Positions 27,398 through 35,419 are shown, counted from the stretch's first letter. The stretch: 36,683 nucleotides of DNA from Phycisphaerae bacterium (GCA_029260235.1 JAJDDP010000022.1:1-36683), one strand, 5' to 3'. Translations and numbers: made by a program. Notes: generated by a model not told the origin, from the sequence alone.

Positions 27398-27462
27398 AGC
27401 CACCGCTCAATGTGGGTGCGGCTTCTGAGTGAACCTCAGCTAGCCGCCCCTTTGCGGTGGTT
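27389..27462 (+). promoter_or_regulatory. Structured RNA segment with competing hairpins before the DUF2202 gene
   Basis: A perfect hairpin (arms GGTGGCT 27389-27395 and AGCCACC 27398-27404) overlaps the lipoprotein stop codon. Its right arm can pair instead with GCGGTGG (27454-27460, extended by two more pairs). This outer stem would enclose a third hairpin (27418-27447: GCGGC/GCCGC plus CTGAG/CTCAG around a 5-base loop). The first hairpin and the outer stem exclude each other, as in attenuators. It ends 38 bases before the DUF2202 start. No T-run follows. Confidence 0.55.
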
Positions 27463-27500
27463 GAGACACAACCCAAGGAATCTGACATAGGAGGACAGCG

Positions 27501-28235
27501 ATGAAGACCAGAACAGTAATCATGTCATTGGCCGGCCTTGCCGTCGGTCTGATGGTATCCCCGGCCTACGCCCAAGGCCCTAGAGGTGGCGCTGGCATGC
27601 GGGGCGGCGGGGGATGCATTCTTGATGGAATCGAAGTTACACCGCTCAGCGAACAAGAGCAGCAAGATGTCCTGTTCATGCGCGAGGAGGAGAAACTCGC
27701 TCGCGACGTGTATTTAGCCATGTACAAGAAGTGGGAGGTGCCAACGTTTCAGCAGATTGGTGAAGCCGAACAGCGGCACATGGATGCCCTGGGACGTCTG
27801 ATCGACCGATACGGCCTCCAGGATCCCGTGGTCGATGCCAGTGAGGGCGTGTTTACGAATCCGGTTTTCGTCGAGCTCTACAGCCAGCTGGTCGAGGCAG
27901 GATCCGCTTCGATGGTCGATGCCCTGAAAGTCGGCGCACTGATTGAGGAGTTGGACATTGTGGATTTGCGCGAGGCGTCGGCCCAGACCGATCATGCCGA
28001 TCTAAAGCACGTCTACGGCAACTTCAAGCGTGCATCGCGGAACCACTTGCGGGCATTCGCCAGCCTGATCGCCGAAGCTGAGGAAACATACCAGGCTGTA
28101 CACTTGACGCAGCAGGATTTCGACCAGATCTCTTCCGAGCCGCGTGAACGCGGAAACGGCGGACGGAGGGGTGCCTGCTGCGGCAATCGCAGGGGCAAAG
28201 GAAACCCGGAGAAGGCGGGCTGCTGCAATGGATAG
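27501..28235 (+). CDS. Secreted DUF2202 ferritin-like protein with Cys-rich tail
   Basis: 244 residues. A signal peptide (VIMSLAGLAVGLMVSPAYAQ) and a Gly-rich linker with one Cys (GGGGCILDG) precede the DUF2202 domain (about 48-210). The domain reads LFMREEEKLARDVYLAMYKK, QQIGEAEQRHMDALGRLID, GVFTNPVFVELYSQLVEAGS, VDALKVGALIEELDIVDL and SRNHLRAF. The EEE..RD..L and E..H pattern gives the carboxylate and histidine ligands of a ferritin-like di-metal four-helix bundle. The tail is Gly/Arg-rich with CCGN and GCCNG (four Cys). AGGAGG precedes the ATG. A role in iron or copper handling outside the cytoplasm is inferred. Confidence 0.9.
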   Translation: MKTRTVIMSLAGLAVGLMVSPAYAQGPRGGAGMRGGGGCILDGIEVTPLSEQEQQDVLFMREEEKLARDVYLAMYKKWEVPTFQQIGEAEQRHMDALGRLIDRYGLQDPVVDASEGVFTNPVFVELYSQLVEAGSASMVDALKVGALIEELDIVDLREASAQTDHADLKHVYGNFKRASRNHLRAFASLIAEAEETYQAVHLTQQDFDQISSEPRERGNGGRRGACCGNRRGKGNPEKAGCCNG

Positions 28236-28577
28236 GGCCGAAGGGGAGGCCGCCGACATGACTGCACGATGGAACTAGGCGGCTGAGTTGAGTCGAAGGA
28301 GAATAAATCTGAGGGCTGTGAGCATGCCTCTCGCAGTCCTCTATGGCTTTAGGGCCCACGCCGAAGCGAGCCATTCAGTCATCTATCCTAAGTCAGCCAT
28401 GAGGGAATGTGCACCCACAAATCGGTCTTCCCGTCATCCAAAGGTCAGCCAGGGCATCGGCTGGCGAACCGTGCCTGGAACATGCAATTGGGAATCATCT
28501 GACGAAGTGTCGGGTCTTGCACAAGAACAGCAGCAAAATATTGGCATATCTATATATCCCGATATATACTAGTGTAG
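28236..28577. other. Region between the DUF2202 and arsR-like genes
   Basis: 342 bases without a credible gene; one plus-strand frame (28288-28572) has a non-protein-like composition. The last 40 bases hold the arsR promoter and operator. No terminator with a T-run was found after the DUF2202 gene. Confidence 0.45.
28541..28570 (+). promoter_or_regulatory. Promoter and AT-rich operator of the arsR-like gene
   Basis: TTGGCA (28541-28546), 18 bases and TATACT (28565-28570) form a good sigma70-type promoter. A perfect 8-2-8 inverted repeat, arms TATATATC and GATATATA (28551-28568), covers the spacer and the -10, as expected for an ArsR/SmtB operator. Only seven bases separate the -10 from the ATG, so the transcript is probably leaderless. 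Autorepression is inferred. Confidence 0.7.
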
Positions 28578-28895
28578 ATGGCAAAGCGACGACTCAAGTT
28601 GATCGACCTGGAAGCCCTTGGTGGTGCTGCTGAGTGTCTACGGACCCTGGCGCATCCGCATCGGCTGCGGATGGTTCAGATGTTGTTGTCTGAAGAGTAC
28701 ACCGTCGGTCAATTGGCTGAGGCGTGCGGGATTCAAAGTCACATGGCTTCCGAACACCTGCGGATGATGAAAGACCGCGGTTTGCTTTGCAGTCGGCGCG
28801 ATGGTCGTCGGACTTATTACCGCATCGAGGACCAGGGGCTAGCTGGCATCATTGATTGCGTCGAGCGTCGTTACGGCGCTGGCGCAGGGCGCTGA
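28578..28895 (+). CDS. ArsR/SmtB-family transcriptional repressor
   Basis: 105 residues with the winged-helix fold of the family. It reads LEALGGAAECLRTLAHPHRL, then MVQMLLSEEYTVGQLAEACG, the recognition helix SHMASEHLRMMKDRGLL, and the wing SRRDGRRTYYRI. Cys stand at AEC, EACG, LLCS and IIDC; the EACG Cys is near the place of the classical alpha3 metal site but the full CxC motif is missing, so the signal could be metal, redox or another ligand. The operator at 28551-28568 overlaps its promoter. It is followed 51 bases later by an AhpD-like gene and then an ABC exporter, which it likely controls. Confidence 0.9.
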   Translation: MAKRRLKLIDLEALGGAAECLRTLAHPHRLRMVQMLLSEEYTVGQLAEACGIQSHMASEHLRMMKDRGLLCSRRDGRRTYYRIEDQGLAGIIDCVERRYGAGAGR

Positions 28896-28946
28896 GGAGG
28901 TTCTCAGTGGCCGCAAGGTGGCGAGATCAAACCAAAGGAGAGTACA

Positions 28947-29298
28947 ATGTCTGGTTCAGTTAGGCGCAATTTTTGATCAGTGGGAAACAGACCAGAAGAA
29001 GTTGATGGAGGTCGCTCCGAACATCCCCCGAGGTTTCGGCGGTATGTTTCAAGCCATCATGAAGGAGGGCGCCCTTTCTGTGCGCGAGAAAGAGCTGATT
29101 GCCTTGGGGATAGGTCTAGCAGTCCGATGCAAGCCGTGCATCAACATGTATGTCAAGAAGTGTCTTGAAGCCGGCGCGACGCCTGAGCAGATCATCGAGG
29201 CCGCTGGTGTAACGGTCATGATGCAGGGAGGGCCATCGTTTACCCATGTGCCGGATGTCATCCGTGCCATAGACTATGTGCAGGGCACCAGCGACTGA
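28947..29298 (+). CDS. AhpD-like carboxymuconolactone decarboxylase-family protein with apparent frameshift
   Basis: An ATG at 28947 has a near-perfect ribosome site (AAAGGAG six bases upstream) but meets TGA after nine codons (MSGSVRRNF). The rest of the protein lies in another frame from about 28974: DQWETDQKKLMEVAPNIPRG, GALSVREKELIALGIGLAVR, CKPCINMYVKKCLEAGAT, GVTVMMQGGPSFTHVPDVIR. Removing one T from the T5 run at 28970-28974 joins the frames in the expected order. The CxxC motif CKPC is the redox pair of AhpD-type proteins, which reduce peroxidatic partners. The frameshift could be a sequencing error, a phase-variable tract or a mutation. An internal ATG (29005) could give a shorter product. 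Confidence 0.75.
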
Positions 29299-29319
29299 GC
29301 CAACGGGACGACCAAGACG

Positions 29320-30519
29320 ATGAAGAGCAACGCAGGCGGCGGAACCACCCAATTGATCAGGCATGCGAGGGCAGGCTTGGCAGCCCGGCGGACGATTTTT
29401 GTCGTGGCTGTGCCGATTGCCTTCCTGCTCTTGTACTGGGTCGTCTTTGCGCCGGTCCAAGTCACCATATACGAAGTTCGGCGCGGCCCAGTTGTGTCGG
29501 AGGTCATGGGTACAGGGACGCTGGAGGCGCGCATCAAGGCGACTATCAGTCCGAAGATCTCCGGCCGCATTGCCCAAGTGCTCACCGATCAAGGGAAGCA
29601 TGTCAAAGTTGGCCAATTGCTCGTGAAGCTCGACGATGCCGAACTGTTGCAGGAGGTGGAAATCGCCGCCGCAGGGGTTGCCGTAACTGAGGCTGGGCTT
29701 GATCGGCTCAAAGCCGGCAAGGACCGTGCTCTCGCCGTGCTTCATCAGGCCGAATTCGACCACAATTGGACCAGCGAGCTTTTTGCTGAGAACACAGCTA
29801 CGAGTATCGAGGTCGCAAGAGCCACCGAGGCGCTCAACATTGCGCAAGCAGAGCTCGCCCGTGCTCAAGCGTCGATCATCGAAGGCCAGGAAGCTGTTCT
29901 TGCAAGCCAACGAACACTCGCTTTCCACCAAGCCCGCTTGGCTGATACGCAGATCATCGCGCCTTTCGATGGTCTTATAGTCCGGAGGCATCGTGATCCT
30001 GGAGATGTTGTCGTACCGGGTAGCCCAGTCCTGTCCCTGATCTCAACCGATGAGCTTTGGATCAGCGCATGGGTGGACGAGACGGTGATGATGGGTTTAC
30101 GGCCAGGGCAACTGGCCCGCGCGGTGTTCCGCTCACACCCCGAGCGTGCCTATCGCGGGAAAGTTTCAAGGCTAGGTCGGGAGGCGGACCGCGAGACGCG
30201 TGAATTCGTGGTCGACGTCCAGGTGTTGGAGCTTCCAGAAAACTGGGCCGTGGGTCAGCGGGCCGAAGTGTATATCGAGACCGCACGCAAAGATGATGTC
30301 ACCGTGTTGCCCGCCAGCTACCTGCGGATGCGGGAGGAAATGCCCGGCGTCTATGTAGAAGAGAATGGGTATGCAGCTTGGCGGCCTGTCACCATTGGCC
30401 TTCGGAGCGGAGACTCGGTAGAAGTGATAGAAGGACTTCAAGCTGGCGACAGGGTTCTTGCCCCCGCTGATCCGAAAATCGTGCTGCGCCAAGGCCGCAG
30501 GGTCAAGCCGGCAAGATGA
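29320..30519 (+). CDS. Periplasmic adaptor (HlyD/DevB-like) of an ABC exporter
   Basis: 399 residues. A single N-terminal membrane helix (FVVAVPIAFLLLYWVVFAPV, about 28-47) is followed by a lipoyl half-domain (GTLEARIKATISPKISGRIA, about 67-105) and an alpha-helical hairpin (about 110-205). The second lipoyl half is APFDGLIVRRHRDPGDVVVP (about 213-232), then a beta-barrel with AVFRSHPERAYRGKVSRLGR. The C-terminal membrane-proximal domain ends in GDRVLAPADPKIVLRQGRR. It links an inner-membrane ABC transporter to an outer-membrane pore. The gene starts 21 bases after the AhpD-like gene. The cognate permease and ATPase lie beyond the CoA-transferase gene. No TolC-like partner is in this operon. 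Confidence 0.9.
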   Translation: MKSNAGGGTTQLIRHARAGLAARRTIFVVAVPIAFLLLYWVVFAPVQVTIYEVRRGPVVSEVMGTGTLEARIKATISPKISGRIAQVLTDQGKHVKVGQLLVKLDDAELLQEVEIAAAGVAVTEAGLDRLKAGKDRALAVLHQAEFDHNWTSELFAENTATSIEVARATEALNIAQAELARAQASIIEGQEAVLASQRTLAFHQARLADTQIIAPFDGLIVRRHRDPGDVVVPGSPVLSLISTDELWISAWVDETVMMGLRPGQLARAVFRSHPERAYRGKVSRLGREADRETREFVVDVQVLELPENWAVGQRAEVYIETARKDDVTVLPASYLRMREEMPGVYVEENGYAAWRPVTIGLRSGDSVEVIEGLQAGDRVLAPADPKIVLRQGRRVKPAR

Positions 30520-30678
30520 GCATCGCCTGCGATGAGAGTTGGCTTATTCTGGACGGTTAGGCCTTACCACAACGATGTGGGCATATTGACGGACATCGCA
30601 GTGGATACTGTCGGAGTTTGCCTCAGGATTATTGGGTCGGTTCGATCTTGATGGGTGGCGGCAAAGAGGAACATTTTC

Positions 30679-32559
30679 ATGGCAAGCATGACCCTGGATG
30701 ATTGGAAGAAACGCTATAGTGACAAGATCAAGTCTCCCGAGCAGGCGGTGGCTGTGGCTGGGCCAGGGAACCGTGTGTTCATCGGTTCTGGAGCAGCGGA
30801 GCCGCAGACGCTGGTAGAAGCTTTGTCCGCTTGCCCAAACATCACCGACACCGAGGTTGTCCACATCCTCACCCTTGGCGTTGCCACATACACGGAGCCC
30901 AAATTCGGCGAACGCTTCCGTCACAACGCTTATTTCATTGGCCCGAACGTCCGCGGGGCCGTGGCGGAGGGGCGGGCCGACTATACGCCGATCTTCTTAT
31001 CCGAGATACCTGCGCTCTTTCAGAGCGGGCGTGTAGTGATCGACATAGCCCTGATCGAGGTCAGCCCTCCAGATTCGCATGGTTACTGCAGCTACGGCGT
31101 TTCTACAGACATTGTCAAAGCAGCCGCCGAGAGCGCTCGGTTGGTCGTGGCGGAAGTCAACACCCAGATGCCGCGCGCACTTGGGGATTGTTTCATCCAC
31201 GTCCGCGACATCGATTTCATGGTGCCAAGTGACCGGCCAATTCTCGAAGCACCACAGGGCGAGGCGGATGAGTTGGCAAGCTGCATCGCTCGGCATATCG
31301 CCAATCTAGTAGAGGATGGCGCTACTCTCCAATTGGGCATCGGCACCATCCCGGACGCGGTATTGAAGTATCTTGACGGCGCCAGGGACCTCGGAATCCA
31401 CACCGAGATGTTCAGTGACGGCCTCATCGCGTTGGTCGAGAAGGGGGTCATCACAAATGCAGAGAAGACACTTCACCGCGGCAAGATAGTTGCAAGCTTC
31501 GTCATGGGATCGAGGAAGCTTTACGATTTCATTGACAACAACCCACTGGTTGAGTTTCATCCGACCGAATACACGAACGACCCTTTCATCATTGCTCAGA
31601 ATGACAAGATGATCTCGATCAACGCGGCGATCGAGGTGGACTTAACTGGCCAAGTCTGCGCCGATTCGCTGGGCGAGATGTTCTACAGCGGGATCGGCGG
31701 GCAGGTCGATTTCACGCGGGGCGCTGCTCGGTCCCGGGGTGGCAAACCAATCATCGCACTGCCCTCGACCGCCAAGAACGAGACGATCTCACGCATCGTG
31801 CCCTGCCTGAAGCAGGGTGCGGGCGTGGTCACGAGCCGGGGTGACGTGCATTATGTGGTCACTGAGTACGGCGCGGCATTCCTCCACGGGAAAACGATGC
31901 GAGAGCGGGCGCTGGCACTCATTCAGATCGCTCATCCAAAGTTTCGTCCGTGGCTACTGTCAGAGGCGAAAGTACGCAATCTGGTCTATGCGGACCAGAT
32001 TGAGCTCCCCGTTCGGATGGCCCTCTACCCAGAGGAACTTGAGAGATGGATCGAGCTGCGGGAGGAGTCTCGCGCATTCCTTCGCCCATTGAAGCTCACC
32101 GACGAATCGATGGTCAGGGAGCTCTTCTACAAACTATCTCCCGAGTCCGTACACTATCGCTTCTTTAGAATGATCAAAGCAATGCCGCACCACAAGCTTC
32201 AGGAGTTGCTCAAGACCAATTACGACTTGGACATGGCGATGGTAGTCCTGACTGACAGCTCCGAAACGGCCGAAATGATCGCCATCGCTCATTACCTGAA
32301 TGATCCGCACACCAACTTCGCCGAGGCCGCCTTTCTGGTTCGCGATGACTGGCACGGCAGAGGCATCGGAACCACTCTCTTGCGGGCGCTCGCGGAGATA
32401 GCCAGGACACATGGCTTCGCAGGATTCACGGCCGATGTGTTAGCGGCGAACCACGGGATGCTGCGCGTGTTTCACAAGTGTGGTTATTCAGTCGAAAGTA
32501 AGCTGGTTGAGGGCGTCTACTCCTTGAAGATACCGTTTGTCAAAGAGAAGAACGACTAA
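30679..32559 (+). CDS. Acetyl-CoA hydrolase/transferase-family protein fused to a GNAT acetyltransferase
   Basis: 626 residues from the ATG at 30679 (AGAGGA eight bases upstream). Residues about 1-440 form a class I CoA-transferase/acetyl-CoA hydrolase: VFIGSGAAEPQTLVEALS, SPPDSHGYCSYGVSTDIVKA, GIGTIPDAVL, GIHTEMFSDGLIALV (about 240), GVVTSRGDVHYVVTEYGAAF and ERALALIQIAHPKFR. From memory, the HTEMFSDG area lies near the catalytic glutamate of 4-hydroxybutyrate CoA-transferases. Residues about 470-620 are a GNAT domain with the acyl-CoA loop DWHGRGIGTTLLRALAEIA. It could move a CoA or acetyl group between metabolites, or use the GNAT for regulation. It is placed inside an ABC exporter operon, 159 bases after the adaptor and 130 before the permease. 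Confidence 0.9.
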   Translation: MASMTLDDWKKRYSDKIKSPEQAVAVAGPGNRVFIGSGAAEPQTLVEALSACPNITDTEVVHILTLGVATYTEPKFGERFRHNAYFIGPNVRGAVAEGRADYTPIFLSEIPALFQSGRVVIDIALIEVSPPDSHGYCSYGVSTDIVKAAAESARLVVAEVNTQMPRALGDCFIHVRDIDFMVPSDRPILEAPQGEADELASCIARHIANLVEDGATLQLGIGTIPDAVLKYLDGARDLGIHTEMFSDGLIALVEKGVITNAEKTLHRGKIVASFVMGSRKLYDFIDNNPLVEFHPTEYTNDPFIIAQNDKMISINAAIEVDLTGQVCADSLGEMFYSGIGGQVDFTRGAARSRGGKPIIALPSTAKNETISRIVPCLKQGAGVVTSRGDVHYVVTEYGAAFLHGKTMRERALALIQIAHPKFRPWLLSEAKVRNLVYADQIELPVRMALYPEELERWIELREESRAFLRPLKLTDESMVRELFYKLSPESVHYRFFRMIKAMPHHKLQELLKTNYDLDMAMVVLTDSSETAEMIAIAHYLNDPHTNFAEAAFLVRDDWHGRGIGTTLLRALAEIARTHGFAGFTADVLAANHGMLRVFHKCGYSVESKLVEGVYSLKIPFVKEKND

Positions 32560-32689
32560 GCAGCCGAATAGCCATGACCTCGGATGCAGGTTGAGCTGAG
32601 CCTGATTGAGTTGAAATCTGAGCGAAGGCAACGCGGCCTTGGGAACCTGAGCTCGCGTGCCCCGAGTAACAAGGAGCCGGACCAACCCC

Positions 32690-33904
32690 GTGAACCTCGC
32701 CGTCAAGGACATTCGTCACAAACTCGGTCGGTTCGTTCTAACTGCCGTCGGAGTAGGTATGCTGCTCATGGTGGTGATGGGCATGGGCGGAATCTACCGT
32801 GGCATCATCGAGGATGCCACTCTGCTGGTCGATGAGGTCAAAGCCGACTTGTGGATCGTGCAGCGAAACACGCGCGGGCCGTTTGCTGAGGTTTCGCGCG
32901 TACCTGCAAATCTAGTTCATCGGGCGTTGGCTGTCCCTGGCGTCAAGACTGCGAGAGAGTTCGTCTACCATACCATTCAGCGTGAGCGCGCGGGGGACCC
33001 GCTCCGCATCGCCGTCGTGGGCCTGAGTTGGCCAACGGACAAAGGTGAATCGCTACCAATCATCGCCGGTAGGCCATTGGCTCAAAACCACTTTGAGATG
33101 ATCGCGGACAGCAGGCTGGGGCTGCCATTGGGTGAGCAAATTCGCCTGGGCAAAGAGACTTACACTGTGGTCGGACTCACCGAGAACATGATCGGTTCCT
33201 CCGGTGACGGGTTGGCCTTCTGTACGGTGGCTGACGCGCTTGACATCCAATTCGATGTGCCCGGCGAGGCCGTGCGTTTGGAACGCCAGGCACGTCATGC
33301 CCGAGGTCGTCTCAGCGAGTATGGCAGGAAGCAGCCGGCGCTGACTGAGTTAGCCTTTGCGATCCCGTCTGAGATTCCAGCCTTCAGCCCCCGGCAGATC
33401 AGTGCGGTCATGGTCACTGTGGCTCCGGGCACGACATCGCATTCGGTCGCCTCCATCATCGCCGGATGGAGCGACGTGTCAGTGTACACGTCTGCTGGGC
33501 AGCGGGATCTCCTTCTCCGAGGCCCTGTCGAGAAGGTCCGCCGTCAGATTGGGCTGTTTCGCGTGCTCTTGACCATAATTGCTGGAATCATCATGGCGTT
33601 GATCTTGTATACGCTTACGCTCGACAAGCTTCATGACATCGCCTTGCTAAAACTGATTGGCGCTCCAAACCGCCGCATCCTCGGCATGATCCTACAGCAG
33701 GCGTTGGTGCTGGGTGTGGTGGGCTATGGCATCGCTTTGGTCATTGGGCTGAGGGTATTCCCGCTTTTTCCGCGTCGGGTGATTCTCCGGGGAGACGACT
33801 TGACACAACTAGCTGGCATCGTCTTGGTGATCTCTGTTCTGTCGAGCATGCTGGGCATATGGAAGGCAGTTCGCGTCGAACCCAACGAGGCGCTTTCTGG
33901 ATAA
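32690..33904 (+). CDS. FtsX/DevC-like ABC exporter permease
   Basis: 404 residues from the GTG at 32690 (reading VNLAVKDIRHKLGRF), chosen because relatives begin with a similar sequence; an in-frame GTG at 32657 gives 415. TM1 is FVLTAVGVGMLLMVVMGMGG (about 15-35). A large periplasmic domain follows (about 40-280; RNTRGPFAEVSRVPANLVHR, LPLGEQIRLGKETYTVVGLT). Three C-terminal helices include LLTIIAGIIMALILYTLTLD and the coupling region LIGAPNRRILGMILQQALVL. This is a MacB/DevC-type permease with four helices. It pairs with the ATPase 3-9 bases downstream and the adaptor upstream. The exported compound is unknown. Confidence 0.9.
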   Translation: MNLAVKDIRHKLGRFVLTAVGVGMLLMVVMGMGGIYRGIIEDATLLVDEVKADLWIVQRNTRGPFAEVSRVPANLVHRALAVPGVKTAREFVYHTIQRERAGDPLRIAVVGLSWPTDKGESLPIIAGRPLAQNHFEMIADSRLGLPLGEQIRLGKETYTVVGLTENMIGSSGDGLAFCTVADALDIQFDVPGEAVRLERQARHARGRLSEYGRKQPALTELAFAIPSEIPAFSPRQISAVMVTVAPGTTSHSVASIIAGWSDVSVYTSAGQRDLLLRGPVEKVRRQIGLFRVLLTIIAGIIMALILYTLTLDKLHDIALLKLIGAPNRRILGMILQQALVLGVVGYGIALVIGLRVFPLFPRRVILRGDDLTQLAGIVLVISVLSSMLGIWKAVRVEPNEALSG

Positions 33905-33913
33905 TCAGTGCTG

Positions 33914-34642
33914 ATGAACGATTTTGCCATCGAAACCGAAAGACTAACCAAGATTTATGGCAGCGGCAACACTGAGGTCGCGGCTTTGCGAGAGACCACT
34001 CTGCGCATTCGACGCGGCGAGGTCATCGCACTTCTTGGCCCCAGCGGATCAGGCAAGTCGACATTTCTAACCGCAATCGGTCTGATCAACGCGCCAACAT
34101 CGGGAAGGATCGTGATCGGGGGCGAGCTTATCATGGATGGCCCGTCGGCATTGACAAACCTCTCCGCTTTTCGCCGCGAGCATATCGGTTTCGTCTTCCA
34201 GAAATCGAATCTCATCCCATTCTTGACGGCTCGGGACAACGTGCAGATCGCGCTCGAGTTGGACCACTGGAAGGCGAGTGATGCCAAGCGACGGGCGCTC
34301 GAACTTCTTGATTCTCTCGACGTAGCTGATCGAGCCGATCACTTTCCCTCAACGCTGTCAGGCGGGCAGCAACAACGCATCGCTATTGCCCGAGCCTTAG
34401 CCAATCAACCGAGCATCATTCTGGCTGATGAGCCCACCGCTGCTCTAGATAGCCACCGTGGCCGGCAGGTGATGCAGCTTTTTTCTCAAGTGGCTCTCCA
34501 ACACGGCGCTGCTGTGTTTGTCGTTACCCACGACCACCGTTCCCTCGACGTCTTCGATACGATCTACAACATGGAGGACGGCGTGATCCGCCTCGAATCG
34601 GCGCCACTAGTCCAAGCCCAAGCAGGCCCTCCGCGCGCGTAG
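33914..34642 (+). CDS. ABC exporter ATPase (MacB/DevA type)
   Basis: 242 residues from the ATG at 33914; a GTG at 33908 is an alternative. Complete nucleotide-binding domain: Walker A GPSGSGKST (about 41-49), Q-loop in GFVFQKSNLIPFLTARDN, signature LSGGQQQR (about 150), Walker B IILADEPTAALD (about 170), and H-loop VVTHDHR. It is typical of the LolD/MacB/DevA branch that works with FtsX-like permeases in periplasm-facing export. It lies 9 bases after the permease stop, so the two are cotranscribed. Confidence 0.93.
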   Translation: MNDFAIETERLTKIYGSGNTEVAALRETTLRIRRGEVIALLGPSGSGKSTFLTAIGLINAPTSGRIVIGGELIMDGPSALTNLSAFRREHIGFVFQKSNLIPFLTARDNVQIALELDHWKASDAKRRALELLDSLDVADRADHFPSTLSGGQQQRIAIARALANQPSIILADEPTAALDSHRGRQVMQLFSQVALQHGAAVFVVTHDHRSLDVFDTIYNMEDGVIRLESAPLVQAQAGPPRA

Positions 34643-34809
34643 TGTTGGCTCTCGACTTGCGGAATCCTGCGCTGCACACATTGACTTGGAGGGGCCCCTC
34701 TGCAGGACTCCACATGAGCAGCTCGCGGTGAGGTTTCGCATCAAGTCATCTGGCGATAAACTCGGACTGTCATTGGTGTTCATGGATGAAAATGCGTTCG
34801 GGAGACGAC

Positions 34810-35211
34810 ATGAAATACGTAATCGCACTGATCGTGGCCCTGGTGCTCAATGCCGGTGCCAATTTGATGATGAAGGCCGGCATGGTCAAAGTTCAGGAGG
34901 GGGGAGGCCTACTTAGCAATGGGCTGTTCGCAGGCGTGCTGACCATCCTCACTTCGCCGATCCTGCTGGCAGGACTAATTTCGTTTGCGCTCAACGCAGC
35001 CTGCTACATGTTTGCCCTTCAAAGCCCGACGCTCAAGATTAGTGTGGCCTACCCGGCCATGGTGGGAGGGGGATATGTCATCATTGCCACCGTGGCATAC
35101 TTCTGGCTTGGAGAGCGGCTGACGGTGGGGCAGTGGGTCGGTGTTGCCCTGGTGCTGAGCGGCGTGATGACCATTGCATTGAGGACTCCAACAGCAGTGG
35201 GCGCGTCCTAA
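34810..35211 (+). CDS. Small EamA/SMR-type multidrug or metabolite transporter
   Basis: 133 residues from the ATG at 34810 (GGGAG five bases upstream); an in-frame ATG at 34786 is less well placed. Four membrane helices: YVIALIVALVLNAGANLMMK, GVLTILTSPILLAGLISFAL, VAYPAMVGGGYVIIATVAYF, and GQWVGVALVLSGVMTIAL. The ERLTVGQWVGVALVLSG signature is typical of EamA-half/SMR proteins that work as antiparallel dimers. Substrate unknown. It is 167 bases after the ABC ATPase and could be part of the same operon or have its own promoter. Confidence 0.85.
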   Translation: MKYVIALIVALVLNAGANLMMKAGMVKVQEGGGLLSNGLFAGVLTILTSPILLAGLISFALNAACYMFALQSPTLKISVAYPAMVGGGYVIIATVAYFWLGERLTVGQWVGVALVLSGVMTIALRTPTAVGAS

Positions 35212-35230
35212 GTCCTGTAAAACGAAGCAC

Positions 35231-35258
35231 TTGATTTGGGTCGGGAAGAAGGTATACT
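35231..35258 (+). promoter_or_regulatory. Promoter of tRNA-Gly
   Basis: TTGATT (35231-35236), a 16-base spacer and TATACT (35253-35258) stand 12 bases before the mature tRNA 5' end. The -10 is identical to those proposed for the efflux operon and arsR-like gene. Confidence 0.65.
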
Positions 35259-35270
35259 CCGCGGGCAATT

Positions 35271-35342
35271 GCGGGTGTAGCTCAGTGGTAGAGCGTCACG
35301 TTGCCAACGTGAATGTCGTCGGTTCAAATCCGATCACCCGCT
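35271..35342 (+). tRNA. tRNA-Gly (anticodon GCC)
   Basis: A full cloverleaf can be drawn. The acceptor stem is GCGGGTG with CACCCGC (7 bp). The D arm has GCTC/GAGC around AGTGGTA. The anticodon stem TCACG/CGTGA encloses TTGCCAA with anticodon GCC. The T arm is GTCGG/CCGAT around TTCAAAT. The discriminator base is T and no CCA is encoded. A short T-run follows. A decayed tyrosine integrase starts about 115 bases downstream, so the tRNA may serve as an integration site. Confidence 0.95.
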
Positions 35343-35419
35343 TTTTCATTTACCATGCCGAACGCTCGACTTAGCGCACCTGCCCGCGTAAAGCAGCGCG
35401 GCTCAGAAGTCCATGAAAA

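Noticed and set aside
28288..28572. 94-residue plus-strand frame before the arsR-like gene
   Set aside because: No ribosome site or domain, and it ends within the arsR promoter and operator.
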